Assembly: GCF_009696265.1 (NCBI RefSeq)
Contig: NZ_VUMH01000011.1
Span: 62,001 to 126,000, forward strand
Length of the DNA: 64,000 nucleotides
Direction: 5' to 3'
Source of the DNA: Desulfovibrio porci
GTDB lineage: Bacteria; Desulfobacterota; Desulfovibrionia; Desulfovibrionales; Desulfovibrionaceae
In this document: piece after piece, positions 41,061 to 49,011 of the stretch
Layout: the number at the start of each line of letters is the position of its first letter
Position numbering within the stretch: position 1 is the stretch's first letter
Translations under genes and position numbers: made by a program
Notes under the pieces: model-generated
Databases searched by the model: none
What the model was told of the DNA's origin: nothing
Seen by the model: only the letters and a program-made list of their open reading frames with translations

Positions 41061-42632
41061 TTACTTGGTGGAGGTCAGGCGCTCCTGCCCGTCCCAGACC
41101 TGATCAGCCTTGGGCAGCACGGGAAGCAGCTTTGTCCAGGGATTCTTCTGCAGGAATTCGGGGTCCTGCTGCAGCTTGCGGCTCATTTCAAGAATAGGCG
41201 GCACGATCTTTTCGATATCCCCGGCCAGCGCCGGGGCAATGCCGTAATGAGTGGCCTGACCGGCAAGGTCCACGGCCTTTTGGCTGCATTCCATGGAGGT
41301 CATCAGCGTGTCCAGAGCCTTGGCCGGATTATGGAAGCCCACGCTGTTCTCAGCGGAGACGTAATCCCAGAAAAGCTGGCCCTTACGAACCATTTCACGG
41401 GCCTCGGTCATCAGGGCGTCGTAATCGGCCGCACGTTCGCCGTCATAGCTGTTGGCCAGGCGCACGGCCTCATGGGCCTTGACCGAAAGCGCTTCGGCCT
41501 TCAGCAGCTGGTCAAACGTCTTCTGCTGGGTGTAGATCACCCGCTGGCGCAAGTATTCCGGCGTCTTGTCGGCATGGCACTGACGGCAGGCGCGCATTTC
41601 CTTGTCCTTCATGGGCGAAGTCATCCAGTGGCTGGACATCTTCTTCCCGTCCACACGCTGGTAGGGCATGTGGCAGTCCGCGCAGGAAACGCCGGCCGCG
41701 CCGTGCGGGCCGTCCTGGAAGGTTTCAAAGTCGGGATGCTGCATCTTGATCACCGGCACCTTGGAGGCGGCATGCACAAAGTCCGCGAAAGGACCGGGCT
41801 TGCCGTTGGCGTCCTTTTTGCCGTGGCCCTTGTAGTACTGGTACATGTCTTCGGGGTTGAAGCCGTTGTCCCACGGGAAGACCGGACGCAGCTTGGGGCC
41901 GTTGTCGGGATGGGTGAAGTAGTATTCCACGTGACACTGGGCGCAGACCAGGGTGCGCTTTTCGTTGCGGGAAAGCTTGTTCCAGTCCTGGTTGGTGCGC
42001 TTCAGCCAATCCTGCAGCGGTTCGGAATAAAGCCGCAGTTCCATGGTCTGGGGATCATGACAGGTGGAGCAGGAAATGCTCTCTTCCTTGGCGTCGATCT
42101 TGTCCTTGCCCCGGAATTCGTTGACGTCCTTGGACCAGAAGTCGTTGCCGTACTGTTTGATCCAGGTCATCATCTTGGGCGTTTTGCAGTTCCAGCAGGT
42201 AGCGGGCATCAAGCCCTTGCCGTCGGCGCCGTAACGGTTCAGCCGGTCAATGTTGACAAAATCCTCCACCGCATGAGTGTGGCCGCGGGTTTCATTGTAT
42301 TCGTACATGAAGGGGTAGCCCAGCCAGAGATTTTTCAGATAGGGCTGGGCGTGCTTGAAGCCCTTGGGCAGGGGATTGACGTTGTCGTTCTTGTGATAGG
42401 CAATGGAGCCCTTGTAGTCGGTCATCACCTCGGATTCGTTGTTTTTCTGGTACGAGGCGTACTGATCGGGAAATTCGGCTTTGAACGCCGACATGCGGGT
42501 TTCATCCGCTTTGATGTTGGTCTTGTAGGTGGGCGCCTTCAGTTCCGTCGAAACATCATTGCAGCCGCTGAGCAGCGCCGCTCCCAGCAGCGCCGATACG
42601 GCCAGAGCCATACTGCAAATATGCTTATTCAT
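41061..42632 (-). CDS. nrfA: Cytochrome c nitrite reductase, catalytic subunit NrfA
   Basis: 523 residues. The catalytic haem motif is CWNCK, in which Lys replaces His as axial ligand, and four CxxCH motifs (CSTCH, CAQCH, CADCH, CRQCH) give the pentahaem set. It reduces nitrite to ammonia with six electrons in the periplasm, and can also reduce sulfite slowly. The N-terminal signal ends LLSGC, a lipobox, so it is probably a lipoprotein, as in Desulfovibrio NrfA. The start overlaps the end of nrfH by 8 nt; it is made after NrfH from one transcript. Confidence 0.96.
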   Translation of the reverse strand: MNKHICSMALAVSALLGAALLSGCNDVSTELKAPTYKTNIKADETRMSAFKAEFPDQYASYQKNNESEVMTDYKGSIAYHKNDNVNPLPKGFKHAQPYLKNLWLGYPFMYEYNETRGHTHAVEDFVNIDRLNRYGADGKGLMPATCWNCKTPKMMTWIKQYGNDFWSKDVNEFRGKDKIDAKEESISCSTCHDPQTMELRLYSEPLQDWLKRTNQDWNKLSRNEKRTLVCAQCHVEYYFTHPDNGPKLRPVFPWDNGFNPEDMYQYYKGHGKKDANGKPGPFADFVHAASKVPVIKMQHPDFETFQDGPHGAAGVSCADCHMPYQRVDGKKMSSHWMTSPMKDKEMRACRQCHADKTPEYLRQRVIYTQQKTFDQLLKAEALSVKAHEAVRLANSYDGERAADYDALMTEAREMVRKGQLFWDYVSAENSVGFHNPAKALDTLMTSMECSQKAVDLAGQATHYGIAPALAGDIEKIVPPILEMSRKLQQDPEFLQKNPWTKLLPVLPKADQVWDGQERLTSTK

Positions 42633-43092
42633 ACGCTACCGTCCTTGTGCTGATGGGCTTGTGGCGCATATGGGCCACATTGCGGTGGCAGTCAACGCAA
42701 TAAGGTTTTGCGTTCATGCTGGCCACGTTGACGTTGGTCTGGGCGTGACAGGCCTTACAGTTTTCATTGACCACGTCGCGCGTAGTCACACTGGCCGGAT
42801 ACGGCACGTCCTTGCCCGACAGATTGCCCATGAAGTCACTCAGGCCCGCTTGCGCCTTGAACGGCAGCTTGGCCAGCAGGTTGTGCGGGGCGTGGCATTC
42901 ATTACAGGAACGATCGGCGTGCGTGCCCAGCTTGTGGGTCACGGCCGCCTCCTGCATGATGTGACAACTGGCGCAGAACGGGCGCTGATCCGTTGCCGTC
43001 ATGGCATAGGCCAACACGCCGAAAAGCACCACGCCCACCGCAACGCCGCCCAACAGCCATTTAAGCCAGGGTCCATTGCGGGGTGTTCCCAT
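42625..43092 (-). CDS. nrfH: Cytochrome c nitrite reductase, membrane quinol-oxidising subunit NrfH
   Basis: 155 residues from ATG 43092, set by GGAGG 6 nt upstream; the GTG further up encodes that ribosome site and is not used. One N-terminal helix (LKWLLGGVAVGVVLFG) anchors a NapC/NirT-type domain with four CxxCH motifs (CASCH, CNECH, CKACH, CVDCH). It takes electrons from menaquinol and passes them to NrfA. It is divergent from the haem-sensor kinase gene. Confidence 0.95.
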   Translation of the reverse strand: MGTPRNGPWLKWLLGGVAVGVVLFGVLAYAMTATDQRPFCASCHIMQEAAVTHKLGTHADRSCNECHAPHNLLAKLPFKAQAGLSDFMGNLSGKDVPYPASVTTRDVVNENCKACHAQTNVNVASMNAKPYCVDCHRNVAHMRHKPISTRTVAYE

Positions 43093-43153
43093 AGAAGCCT
43101 CCTTCACTCACTCCGTCATTGCCGTCCCTATGACGGCGTTATCCTTTTTGTGA

Positions 43154-43169
43154 ATCAAGAAACATGCCA
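43154..43169 (-). promoter_or_regulatory. Possible sigma-54 promoter of nrfHA
   Basis: The minus strand reads TGGCATGTTTCTTGAT: TGGCA at -24 fits, TTG at -12 fits, and GG to the -12 dinucleotide has the correct 10-base spacing, but the -12 GC is GA. It lies 62 nt before the nrfH start. A sigma-54 response regulator is encoded in the divergent operon, which strengthens the case. The rest of the 43093-43328 gap is AT-rich with no gene. Confidence 0.5.
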
Positions 43170-43328
43170 GGACAAGATAAAAAGTACGAAAAAATAAATC
43201 ATGTAAAGACAGGTAGTTTTGGACAAATATATAATGCCTACCAATAGCATACTTGTGTTGTTCAGAAAAAAAAGACAAAAAATCAGAAAAAGCTGACAAT
43301 CCCGCCCACATTCCGCATCGGAGGAAAC

Positions 43329-45710
43329 ATGGCGCATCCCTCAGCCGGGAGACTTCTCCGCGTGTTCTGGCTGCCCGTATTGGCCAGCCTGTTCTGGCTG
43401 CCCGTATTGGCCAGCCTGTTCTGGCTGGGCCTGACTCTGGGCCTCTACCGGCACGCCGCGCATGTGGATGAAAGCCACCGCCTGGAACTGGAGCGTACCC
43501 GTCTTTCCACCGTGGCCCAACAACTGCTGGACGCGCGCAACTGGAACGCGGCGCACGGCGGGGTCTATGTGCCGGAAAGCGAGTACGGCAGGCCCAATCC
43601 CTGGCTGCCGCCCCACGAACGCACGCTGAAAACCGCCGACGGCCGCACCCTGGTGCTGATGAATCCCGCCTATATGAGCCGCCAGCTTGCCGAACGCAGC
43701 ACTTGGCCGGGCATCAGCATCGCCATTATCGGACGCAAGCCCCTGCGGCCGGAAAATCAGTCCGACGCCTGGGAGGGTGAGGCTCTCATCGAATGCACCG
43801 AGGGGCGCCAGGAAATTTTCAGTCCGCCGGATGAGAACGGGCAGGGCCGCCTGCGCCTGCTCACCGTGCTGGTGGCGCAGCAAAGCTGTCTGCGCTGCCA
43901 TGTGGACAGCCGCGTGGGCGAGGTGCTCGGCGGCATCAGCGTCAGTCAGGACGCCGCACCGTATCTGCGCAACGCGGCCAGGCAGGAGGCCAATATGCGC
44001 CTTCTCTATGCGCTGCTGGGCCTCACAGGCGTGCTGGCCATCGGCGGGCTGACCCTCAATCTGGCCCGGCGTCGCTGGCAGGCCGAGGAAACCAGTCGCA
44101 TGAAAAGCGCTTTCATGGCCCGGCTGAGTCATGACATGCACACGCCGCTCACCGCTATTCTGGGCATGAGCGAACTGTTGCAGCGCAGCGACGCCGCCGC
44201 GCCGGAAAAAAAGCGCGCTCTGCGCTATCTGATCCGGGCCGGTGGGGCTTTGCTGGAAATGGTCAGCGACATCACGGACTATGCAGCTCTGGAGCAGGGC
44301 TCTCTGACGCTGCATAAAAGCTCTTTCAGCCTGCGGGCCGCACTTTCTCAATGCCTTGAACTCTACCGTCCCGCCGCCGAAGCCAAGGGCCTGCGGCTGG
44401 AGCTGGACCTGCCGGCGGCAACGCCGGACAACCTCTATGGCGACGCCTTCCGCTTACGCCAGGCTTTGGGCAACCTTATCAGCAATGCGGTCAAGTTTAC
44501 TGAAAAAGGCTTTGTGCGGCTGGAAGTGGAAGCGGAAAACACGCGCTCGGACCGCCTTGCTCTGCGGCTGCATGTACGGGACAGCGGGCCGGGCCTTCAG
44601 GCGGACGAACTGGAGCGGATTTTCGAGAGCTTTCAGCGAGGTTCGCACGCGGGCGACAAGCCGGGTACGGGCCTGGGCCTGAACATCGCCCGGACTATCG
44701 CCAGGCGTATGAACGGCGACGTGCGGGTCGCTTCCAGCGCGGGCCGGGGTTCATGCTTCACGCTGGAAGTGGTGATGCGCGAAGACCGGCAAAGCGCGGA
44801 CGCAACCAATGGATCGGAAGAATGCGGCTGTCCGCCGCCGGACGACAGAAGCATTGCGCCAGCCGCCGGTCCGCTGGCGGGCCGCCGCATCCTGGCCGCC
44901 GAGGACAATCCGGCCGCCCGCTATTTTCTGGAGCAGGCCCTGCGCCGGGAGGGCGCGCTGGTGCGGATGACGGCCGACGGCCAGGCGACCCTGGCCGCTC
45001 TGAATGACGCCGCTGCAAGGCCGGACGGCCAGACTTGGGATGTGGTGCTGCTGGACGCGCGCATGCCCGCGCCGGACGGCCTGGAGGTGTTGCGACGCAT
45101 CCGCCAAGGACAAACCGGCGCTACTCCGGATCAGCGCGTAATTCTGTACACGGCCGCCCTGGATAATGAGGCCGAAGAGCGCTGCCGCGACCTGCGGCCC
45201 GACGTCATTCTGCTGAAGCCGGCATCCTTCGCCTTGCTGCGCCAACGTCTCGCAGCCTTGCTCCAAGCGCAGTGCGGCAGAGAAGAGGATGAAAAGGAGC
45301 GCGCGCCCATGCTGGAAAAAAACCATACCCCAGATGAAGTTCCGCTCTGGGAGCGTGAGGCCGCTCTGGCCGCCATGGACGGGGATACGGAGATTTTCGC
45401 TCGTTTGCTTGCGGTGCTGCGTGAGGATTTGCGGAAGATGCTGACGCAGCTGGAGGGAGCCGCATCAGTCAAAGATGCGCAATGCGTCCGCCGACTGGTC
45501 CACGCCTGCAAGAATTCGGCGGGCACCATGCGGCTGATGCGCTTGCACGCCACGGCCTCTCAGACGGAAAAAGCGGAAGATGCGCATCTGGCCGCGGCTG
45601 CGGCCGAACTGGTCCATGCCATGCGGGAGGCCCTGGCGCTGCTGGACGCCGCCGACGCGGACGAAAACGGGTCGGCCGCTTCGGCCGCCGATCAGCGGGG
45701 GAGAGCATAA
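43329..45710 (+). CDS. Hybrid histidine kinase with a c-type haem sensor domain (DUF3365)
   Basis: 793 residues. A first membrane segment (~10-38) contains a 9-residue tandem duplication. A periplasmic DUF3365/Tll0287-like sensor follows, with one CLRCH haem-attachment motif (Cys187). After a second helix (~225-245) come HisKA with SHDMHTPL (His ~268), HATPase with NAVKF and GTGLGLNIA, a receiver with VVLLDARMP (Asp ~575) and ILLKPAS, and an HPt domain with VHACKNSAG (His ~723). Haem could sense redox, NO or nitrite. GGAGG precedes the ATG. It is divergent from nrfHA and translationally coupled (TAATG) to a sigma-54 regulator, so it probably controls nitrite respiration. Confidence 0.9.
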   Translation: MAHPSAGRLLRVFWLPVLASLFWLPVLASLFWLGLTLGLYRHAAHVDESHRLELERTRLSTVAQQLLDARNWNAAHGGVYVPESEYGRPNPWLPPHERTLKTADGRTLVLMNPAYMSRQLAERSTWPGISIAIIGRKPLRPENQSDAWEGEALIECTEGRQEIFSPPDENGQGRLRLLTVLVAQQSCLRCHVDSRVGEVLGGISVSQDAAPYLRNAARQEANMRLLYALLGLTGVLAIGGLTLNLARRRWQAEETSRMKSAFMARLSHDMHTPLTAILGMSELLQRSDAAAPEKKRALRYLIRAGGALLEMVSDITDYAALEQGSLTLHKSSFSLRAALSQCLELYRPAAEAKGLRLELDLPAATPDNLYGDAFRLRQALGNLISNAVKFTEKGFVRLEVEAENTRSDRLALRLHVRDSGPGLQADELERIFESFQRGSHAGDKPGTGLGLNIARTIARRMNGDVRVASSAGRGSCFTLEVVMREDRQSADATNGSEECGCPPPDDRSIAPAAGPLAGRRILAAEDNPAARYFLEQALRREGALVRMTADGQATLAALNDAAARPDGQTWDVVLLDARMPAPDGLEVLRRIRQGQTGATPDQRVILYTAALDNEAEERCRDLRPDVILLKPASFALLRQRLAALLQAQCGREEDEKERAPMLEKNHTPDEVPLWEREAALAAMDGDTEIFARLLAVLREDLRKMLTQLEGAASVKDAQCVRRLVHACKNSAGTMRLMRLHATASQTEKAEDAHLAAAAAELVHAMREALALLDAADADENGSAASAADQRGRA
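43363..43427 (+). repeat. 27-bp tandem repeat inside the kinase transmembrane segment
   Basis: Two identical 27-base units (43363-43389, 43390-43416) plus 11 bases of a third encode FWLPVLASL twice and then FWLG, extending the first helix. The unit is a multiple of three, so gain or loss keeps the frame. Confidence 0.9.
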
Positions 45711-47146
45711 TGGCGCGTATACTGGTGGTGGACGATGAGGCCCTGATGCGCACCATGGTGGAAGTGGTCTGCGCGCGCATGGGTCATGAAGCCGTCTGCG
45801 CCTCCACGCTCAAGGACGGGCTCAGCCTGGGCCGTCAGGGCGTGGACGTGGTGCTGCTGGACGCCTGGCTGCCGGACGGCAACGGCCTTGAATTTCAGAG
45901 CGAATTCGCCCATCTCCCCGATGAGCCGGATATCGTCATCATCACCGGACACGGCGACGGCGACGCGGCGGAAGCCGCCCTGCGTTCCGGGGCCTGGGAA
46001 TTTCTGACCAAGCCCCTGCAAATCCGCGACATTGAACAATGCCTGCGCCACATTCTGGCCTTCCGTCAGGGCCGCAAGCCCGGTCCGGCGGCGCTCAAGG
46101 TGGACAGCGGGCATATTCTGGGCTCCGGGCCGGGCATGACGCAGGCCCTCAAACTGCTGGCCCAGGCCGCCCAGAGCGAGGTCAATGTTCTGATTCTGGG
46201 CGAAACCGGGGTAGGCAAGGAGTTGTTCGCCAAGGCCCTGTTCCGCAACAGCAACCGCGCGGCCCAGCCCTTTGTGACCGTGGACTGCGCCTCCTTGCCG
46301 GAAACCCTGGTCGAGAGCCATCTCTTCGGCCACAGCCGCGGGGCTTTCACCGGAGCGGAGCGCGCCCGTGAGGGGCTTTTGCTGGCCGCGCACAAGGGCA
46401 CGCTTTTTCTGGATGAAGTGGGCGATCTGCCCCTGGTCATGCAGGGTGCGTTTCTGCGCGCTCTGGAGTTGCGCCGTTTCCGCCCGGTGGGCGAGGTGCA
46501 GGAGGTGGACAGCGACTTCCGGCTGGTGGCCGCCACCAACCGCGATCTGGAGGGTATGGCGCGCAGCGGGCAGTTTCGCGGCGATCTGCTCTACCGGCTT
46601 CAGGGCATTACCATTGTGATTCCGCCCCTGCGCGAACGCCGCGACGAAATTCCCTCTTTGGCCCGTCAGGCCGTCACCGCCTTCTGCCTGCGCAACGATC
46701 TGCCGGAAAAGGTCCTGGCCGAACCCGTGCTGGACATGCTGATGGAATATCCCTGGCCCGGCAATGTGCGCGAATTGATCCACGCACTGGAACGGGCCTG
46801 TCTGGCCGCCGGACAGGGCGATCTGATTCTGCCCGGACACCTGCCCACCCAGATGCGGGTGGCCGTGGCCCGGCACCGGGTGAGCCGGGGGCGGGAGCAG
46901 AGTCCGGAACCTGTGCCGCCCCCGGCCCGGGACGCGGCCACGGCGGACCTGAGAGGCGACGGCCCGGGCCTCGCGGGAAGCGCCGCCGGGGAACTGCCCA
47001 GCCTGCGCGACTGGAAAGCCCGCGCCGAAGAGGAATATGTGCGCCGGGTCATGGCCGTGAGTGCGGGCGACGTCCGCCGGGCCGCCGGTCTGGCGGGCAT
47101 TTCACGCGGACACTGGTATGAGCTGATCAAGAAATATCATGTCTGA
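45710..47146 (+). CDS. Sigma-54-dependent response regulator, NtrC family
   Basis: 478 residues from ATG 45710, which overlaps the kinase stop (TAATG); the frame opens earlier inside the kinase. The receiver is complete (VVDDEA, Asp in VVLLDAWLP, Lys in FLTKPL). The AAA+ domain has GETGVGKE, GAFTGA and NPRD-like TNRDLEG; the end has a Fis-like helix-turn-helix (RRAAGLAGISRGHWYELIKK) after a Pro/Ala linker. It is the cognate partner of the haem-sensor kinase and a likely activator of nrfHA. Confidence 0.92.
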   Translation: MARILVVDDEALMRTMVEVVCARMGHEAVCASTLKDGLSLGRQGVDVVLLDAWLPDGNGLEFQSEFAHLPDEPDIVIITGHGDGDAAEAALRSGAWEFLTKPLQIRDIEQCLRHILAFRQGRKPGPAALKVDSGHILGSGPGMTQALKLLAQAAQSEVNVLILGETGVGKELFAKALFRNSNRAAQPFVTVDCASLPETLVESHLFGHSRGAFTGAERAREGLLLAAHKGTLFLDEVGDLPLVMQGAFLRALELRRFRPVGEVQEVDSDFRLVAATNRDLEGMARSGQFRGDLLYRLQGITIVIPPLRERRDEIPSLARQAVTAFCLRNDLPEKVLAEPVLDMLMEYPWPGNVRELIHALERACLAAGQGDLILPGHLPTQMRVAVARHRVSRGREQSPEPVPPPARDAATADLRGDGPGLAGSAAGELPSLRDWKARAEEEYVRRVMAVSAGDVRRAAGLAGISRGHWYELIKKYHV

Positions 47147-47286
47147 ACCGGAAGGACAGTCGCGGGCCCATGGAAAAAATGGCCGCAGGCCGCGCCATAA
47201 GCCGATTTGTATCCCCGCTTCTCTTGCCTCATGCCATAAAAGGCGCTATAGCCCAAAAAAAAGGCTTGCAGAGGCTATGTCAGCGC

Positions 47287-47538
47287 ATGAACAAGAGTCC
47301 CGTTACTGTTAAAGGCTATGTCGCGGCTGTGCCGCAGGATGAGCGCCAGGCCAAAGTGGCCGTGGTGCAGGACGATATGGAATACCGCGTGATGCCGCGC
47401 GGAGCCGGAGTGGATCTGGCCGGCGAGGTCAGCGTGCCTGTGGAGGTCACCGGTCTGGTGGAAGAGGCGGACGGCGTCTTCTACCTTACGGTGCGCGGCT
47501 ACAAGGTTCTGGAAGACGATTCCTGGCTTGAGGAATAA
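47287..47538 (+). CDS. Small soluble protein of unknown function
   Basis: 83 residues from ATG 47287 (MNKSPVTVKGYV). The frame reaches back to 47170, but the earlier part is Arg/Lys-rich and unlike a protein N-terminus. The product is acidic and predicted mostly beta-strand, with an alternating Val pattern that could be a small barrel. No ribosome site is convincing. It follows the response regulator on the same strand. The 47539-47729 stretch before the next gene shows nothing else. Confidence 0.6.
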   Translation: MNKSPVTVKGYVAAVPQDERQAKVAVVQDDMEYRVMPRGAGVDLAGEVSVPVEVTGLVEEADGVFYLTVRGYKVLEDDSWLEE

Positions 47539-47729
47539 CAGACAGGAATCCTGAAGAAAATCAGGGAGTCCGTGTTTCCCTTTGTTCCCGCCGTGCTCTG
47601 CCTCCGGCAGTGCAGGCGGGTTGTCTTTGTGTCTGCTTGCGGAACAGCGACGGATGTCATCGTCTGCGCTTTCTTCGCTGGACGCCGCCGCGGTGATCCG
47701 GAGTGTTTCATCTGGAGGGAAATGCCGCC

Positions 47730-48857
47730 ATGGCACAGGCACGGACCGGGACCAGCGCCCACATTGCCTATATTGACGGATTGAAGGGCCTGTGCGGCAT
47801 CTGGATCTGTCTATTCCATTATCTGCTGGCTTTTGCGGCTTTCGGCTATATCGGCTGGGAGTCGGGCATTCCGCAGGCCGAGCGGGCGGGCTACTATTTC
47901 CGCTATTTTCCCTACTCCATTCTCAGCAACGGTTCTTTCCCGCTCTATGTCTTTTTTGCCGTCATCGCTTTTCTTCCCGCATTGCGTTTTTTTCAGAACG
48001 GCAAGGCCGAGAGCGTCAAACGGCAGGCTGTCGTCCGCTATTTCCGCCTGATGCCGCCGGTGCTGGTCTGTGCGCTTTGCGCCTATGCGGTCTTTGCCTG
48101 CGGCGGCTTTTTCAATCAGGATCTTGCCGCGCATCTTGATAACAATTGGGACAGGGCTTTTTATACGGCCCCGCTGTCCTGGACGGGCGCGCTGGCCAAC
48201 GGGCTTTTTGATGCGCTGTGGAACGGCAATTCCGATTATTGCAGCGTGCTCTGGTGCATGAATGTGATCCTTTTCGGCTCCTATTTTTCGTACGGCGCGC
48301 TGCTCTTTTTCGGTTCGTTGCGACGGCGTTTTTGGGTCTACGCGGCCTTTTTCCTGCTGAGCTTCACCGCGCCCGTATATACCGCCTTTCTCGGGGGTCT
48401 GGCCGCCGCCGATGTGCTGGCGGCCCGCGGCGGCGCTGCGCAAAGCGGACGTTGGGGCGGCCTGCTGGCGCTGGCCGGTCTGGTTGCGGGCATTTTTCCG
48501 GAAGTTCTGTTGCCGTCCGGTCTGACGGAGCAGACCCTGTTTGGCATAGGGGCATTTCTGTTGCTTCTGGGCTGCGCCCGCTCGGCGGCGCTGCAAAAGC
48601 TGCTCTCGCGTTCCTGGCTCGTCCGCGCCGGAGAGCTTTCCTTTGCTCTGGTGCTGACGCACTTTACCGTGTTGATGTCTTTCTCGGCCTGGTTTTTTCT
48701 CGCCGTGCAGGGACAGGGGCTATCCTACGTCCCGGCGCTGACCCTGACGCTGGCGACGGCCGTTCCGGTCAATTATGCCTTCACGCTCCTGTTCAAGCTC
48801 TTTGCGGAAGGCCCGGCGGAGCGCTTCGCGCACTGGATATATCGCTGTGTCGCCTGA
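47730..48857 (+). CDS. Membrane acyltransferase, family 3 (OafA/YrhL type)
   Basis: 375 residues from ATG 47730, with GGAGGGA upstream. About ten hydrophobic helices; near the N-terminus IDGLKGLCGIWICLFHY resembles the DGLRGxAxxxVxxxH signature with the catalytic His. Such proteins acylate cell-surface sugars such as O-antigen or exopolysaccharide. Substrate unknown. No sugar-synthesis gene adjoins it. Confidence 0.82.
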   Translation: MAQARTGTSAHIAYIDGLKGLCGIWICLFHYLLAFAAFGYIGWESGIPQAERAGYYFRYFPYSILSNGSFPLYVFFAVIAFLPALRFFQNGKAESVKRQAVVRYFRLMPPVLVCALCAYAVFACGGFFNQDLAAHLDNNWDRAFYTAPLSWTGALANGLFDALWNGNSDYCSVLWCMNVILFGSYFSYGALLFFGSLRRRFWVYAAFFLLSFTAPVYTAFLGGLAAADVLAARGGAAQSGRWGGLLALAGLVAGIFPEVLLPSGLTEQTLFGIGAFLLLLGCARSAALQKLLSRSWLVRAGELSFALVLTHFTVLMSFSAWFFLAVQGQGLSYVPALTLTLATAVPVNYAFTLLFKLFAEGPAERFAHWIYRCVA

Positions 48858-49011
48858 GGCGCGCAGGCGGCGCAACAGCTCCTCTGGCGATTGCGCCGCG
48901 TTACGCCAGTGAAGGACAGGCGATCTTGATTGCGGCGGCTCCGCGCGGAAAGTCTTCGCCGGACGTCGCCGAAGAGTTTATACAACAAACACGATCCGGC
49001 TGGCGGTGGGC

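Noticed and set aside
40950-42653. 567-codon plus-strand frame opposite nrfA
   Set aside because: nrfA on the minus strand has all five haem motifs; this is its shadow.
43363-43427. Short tandem units considered as a CRISPR array
   Set aside because: Units are directly adjacent without spacers and lie within a coding helix.
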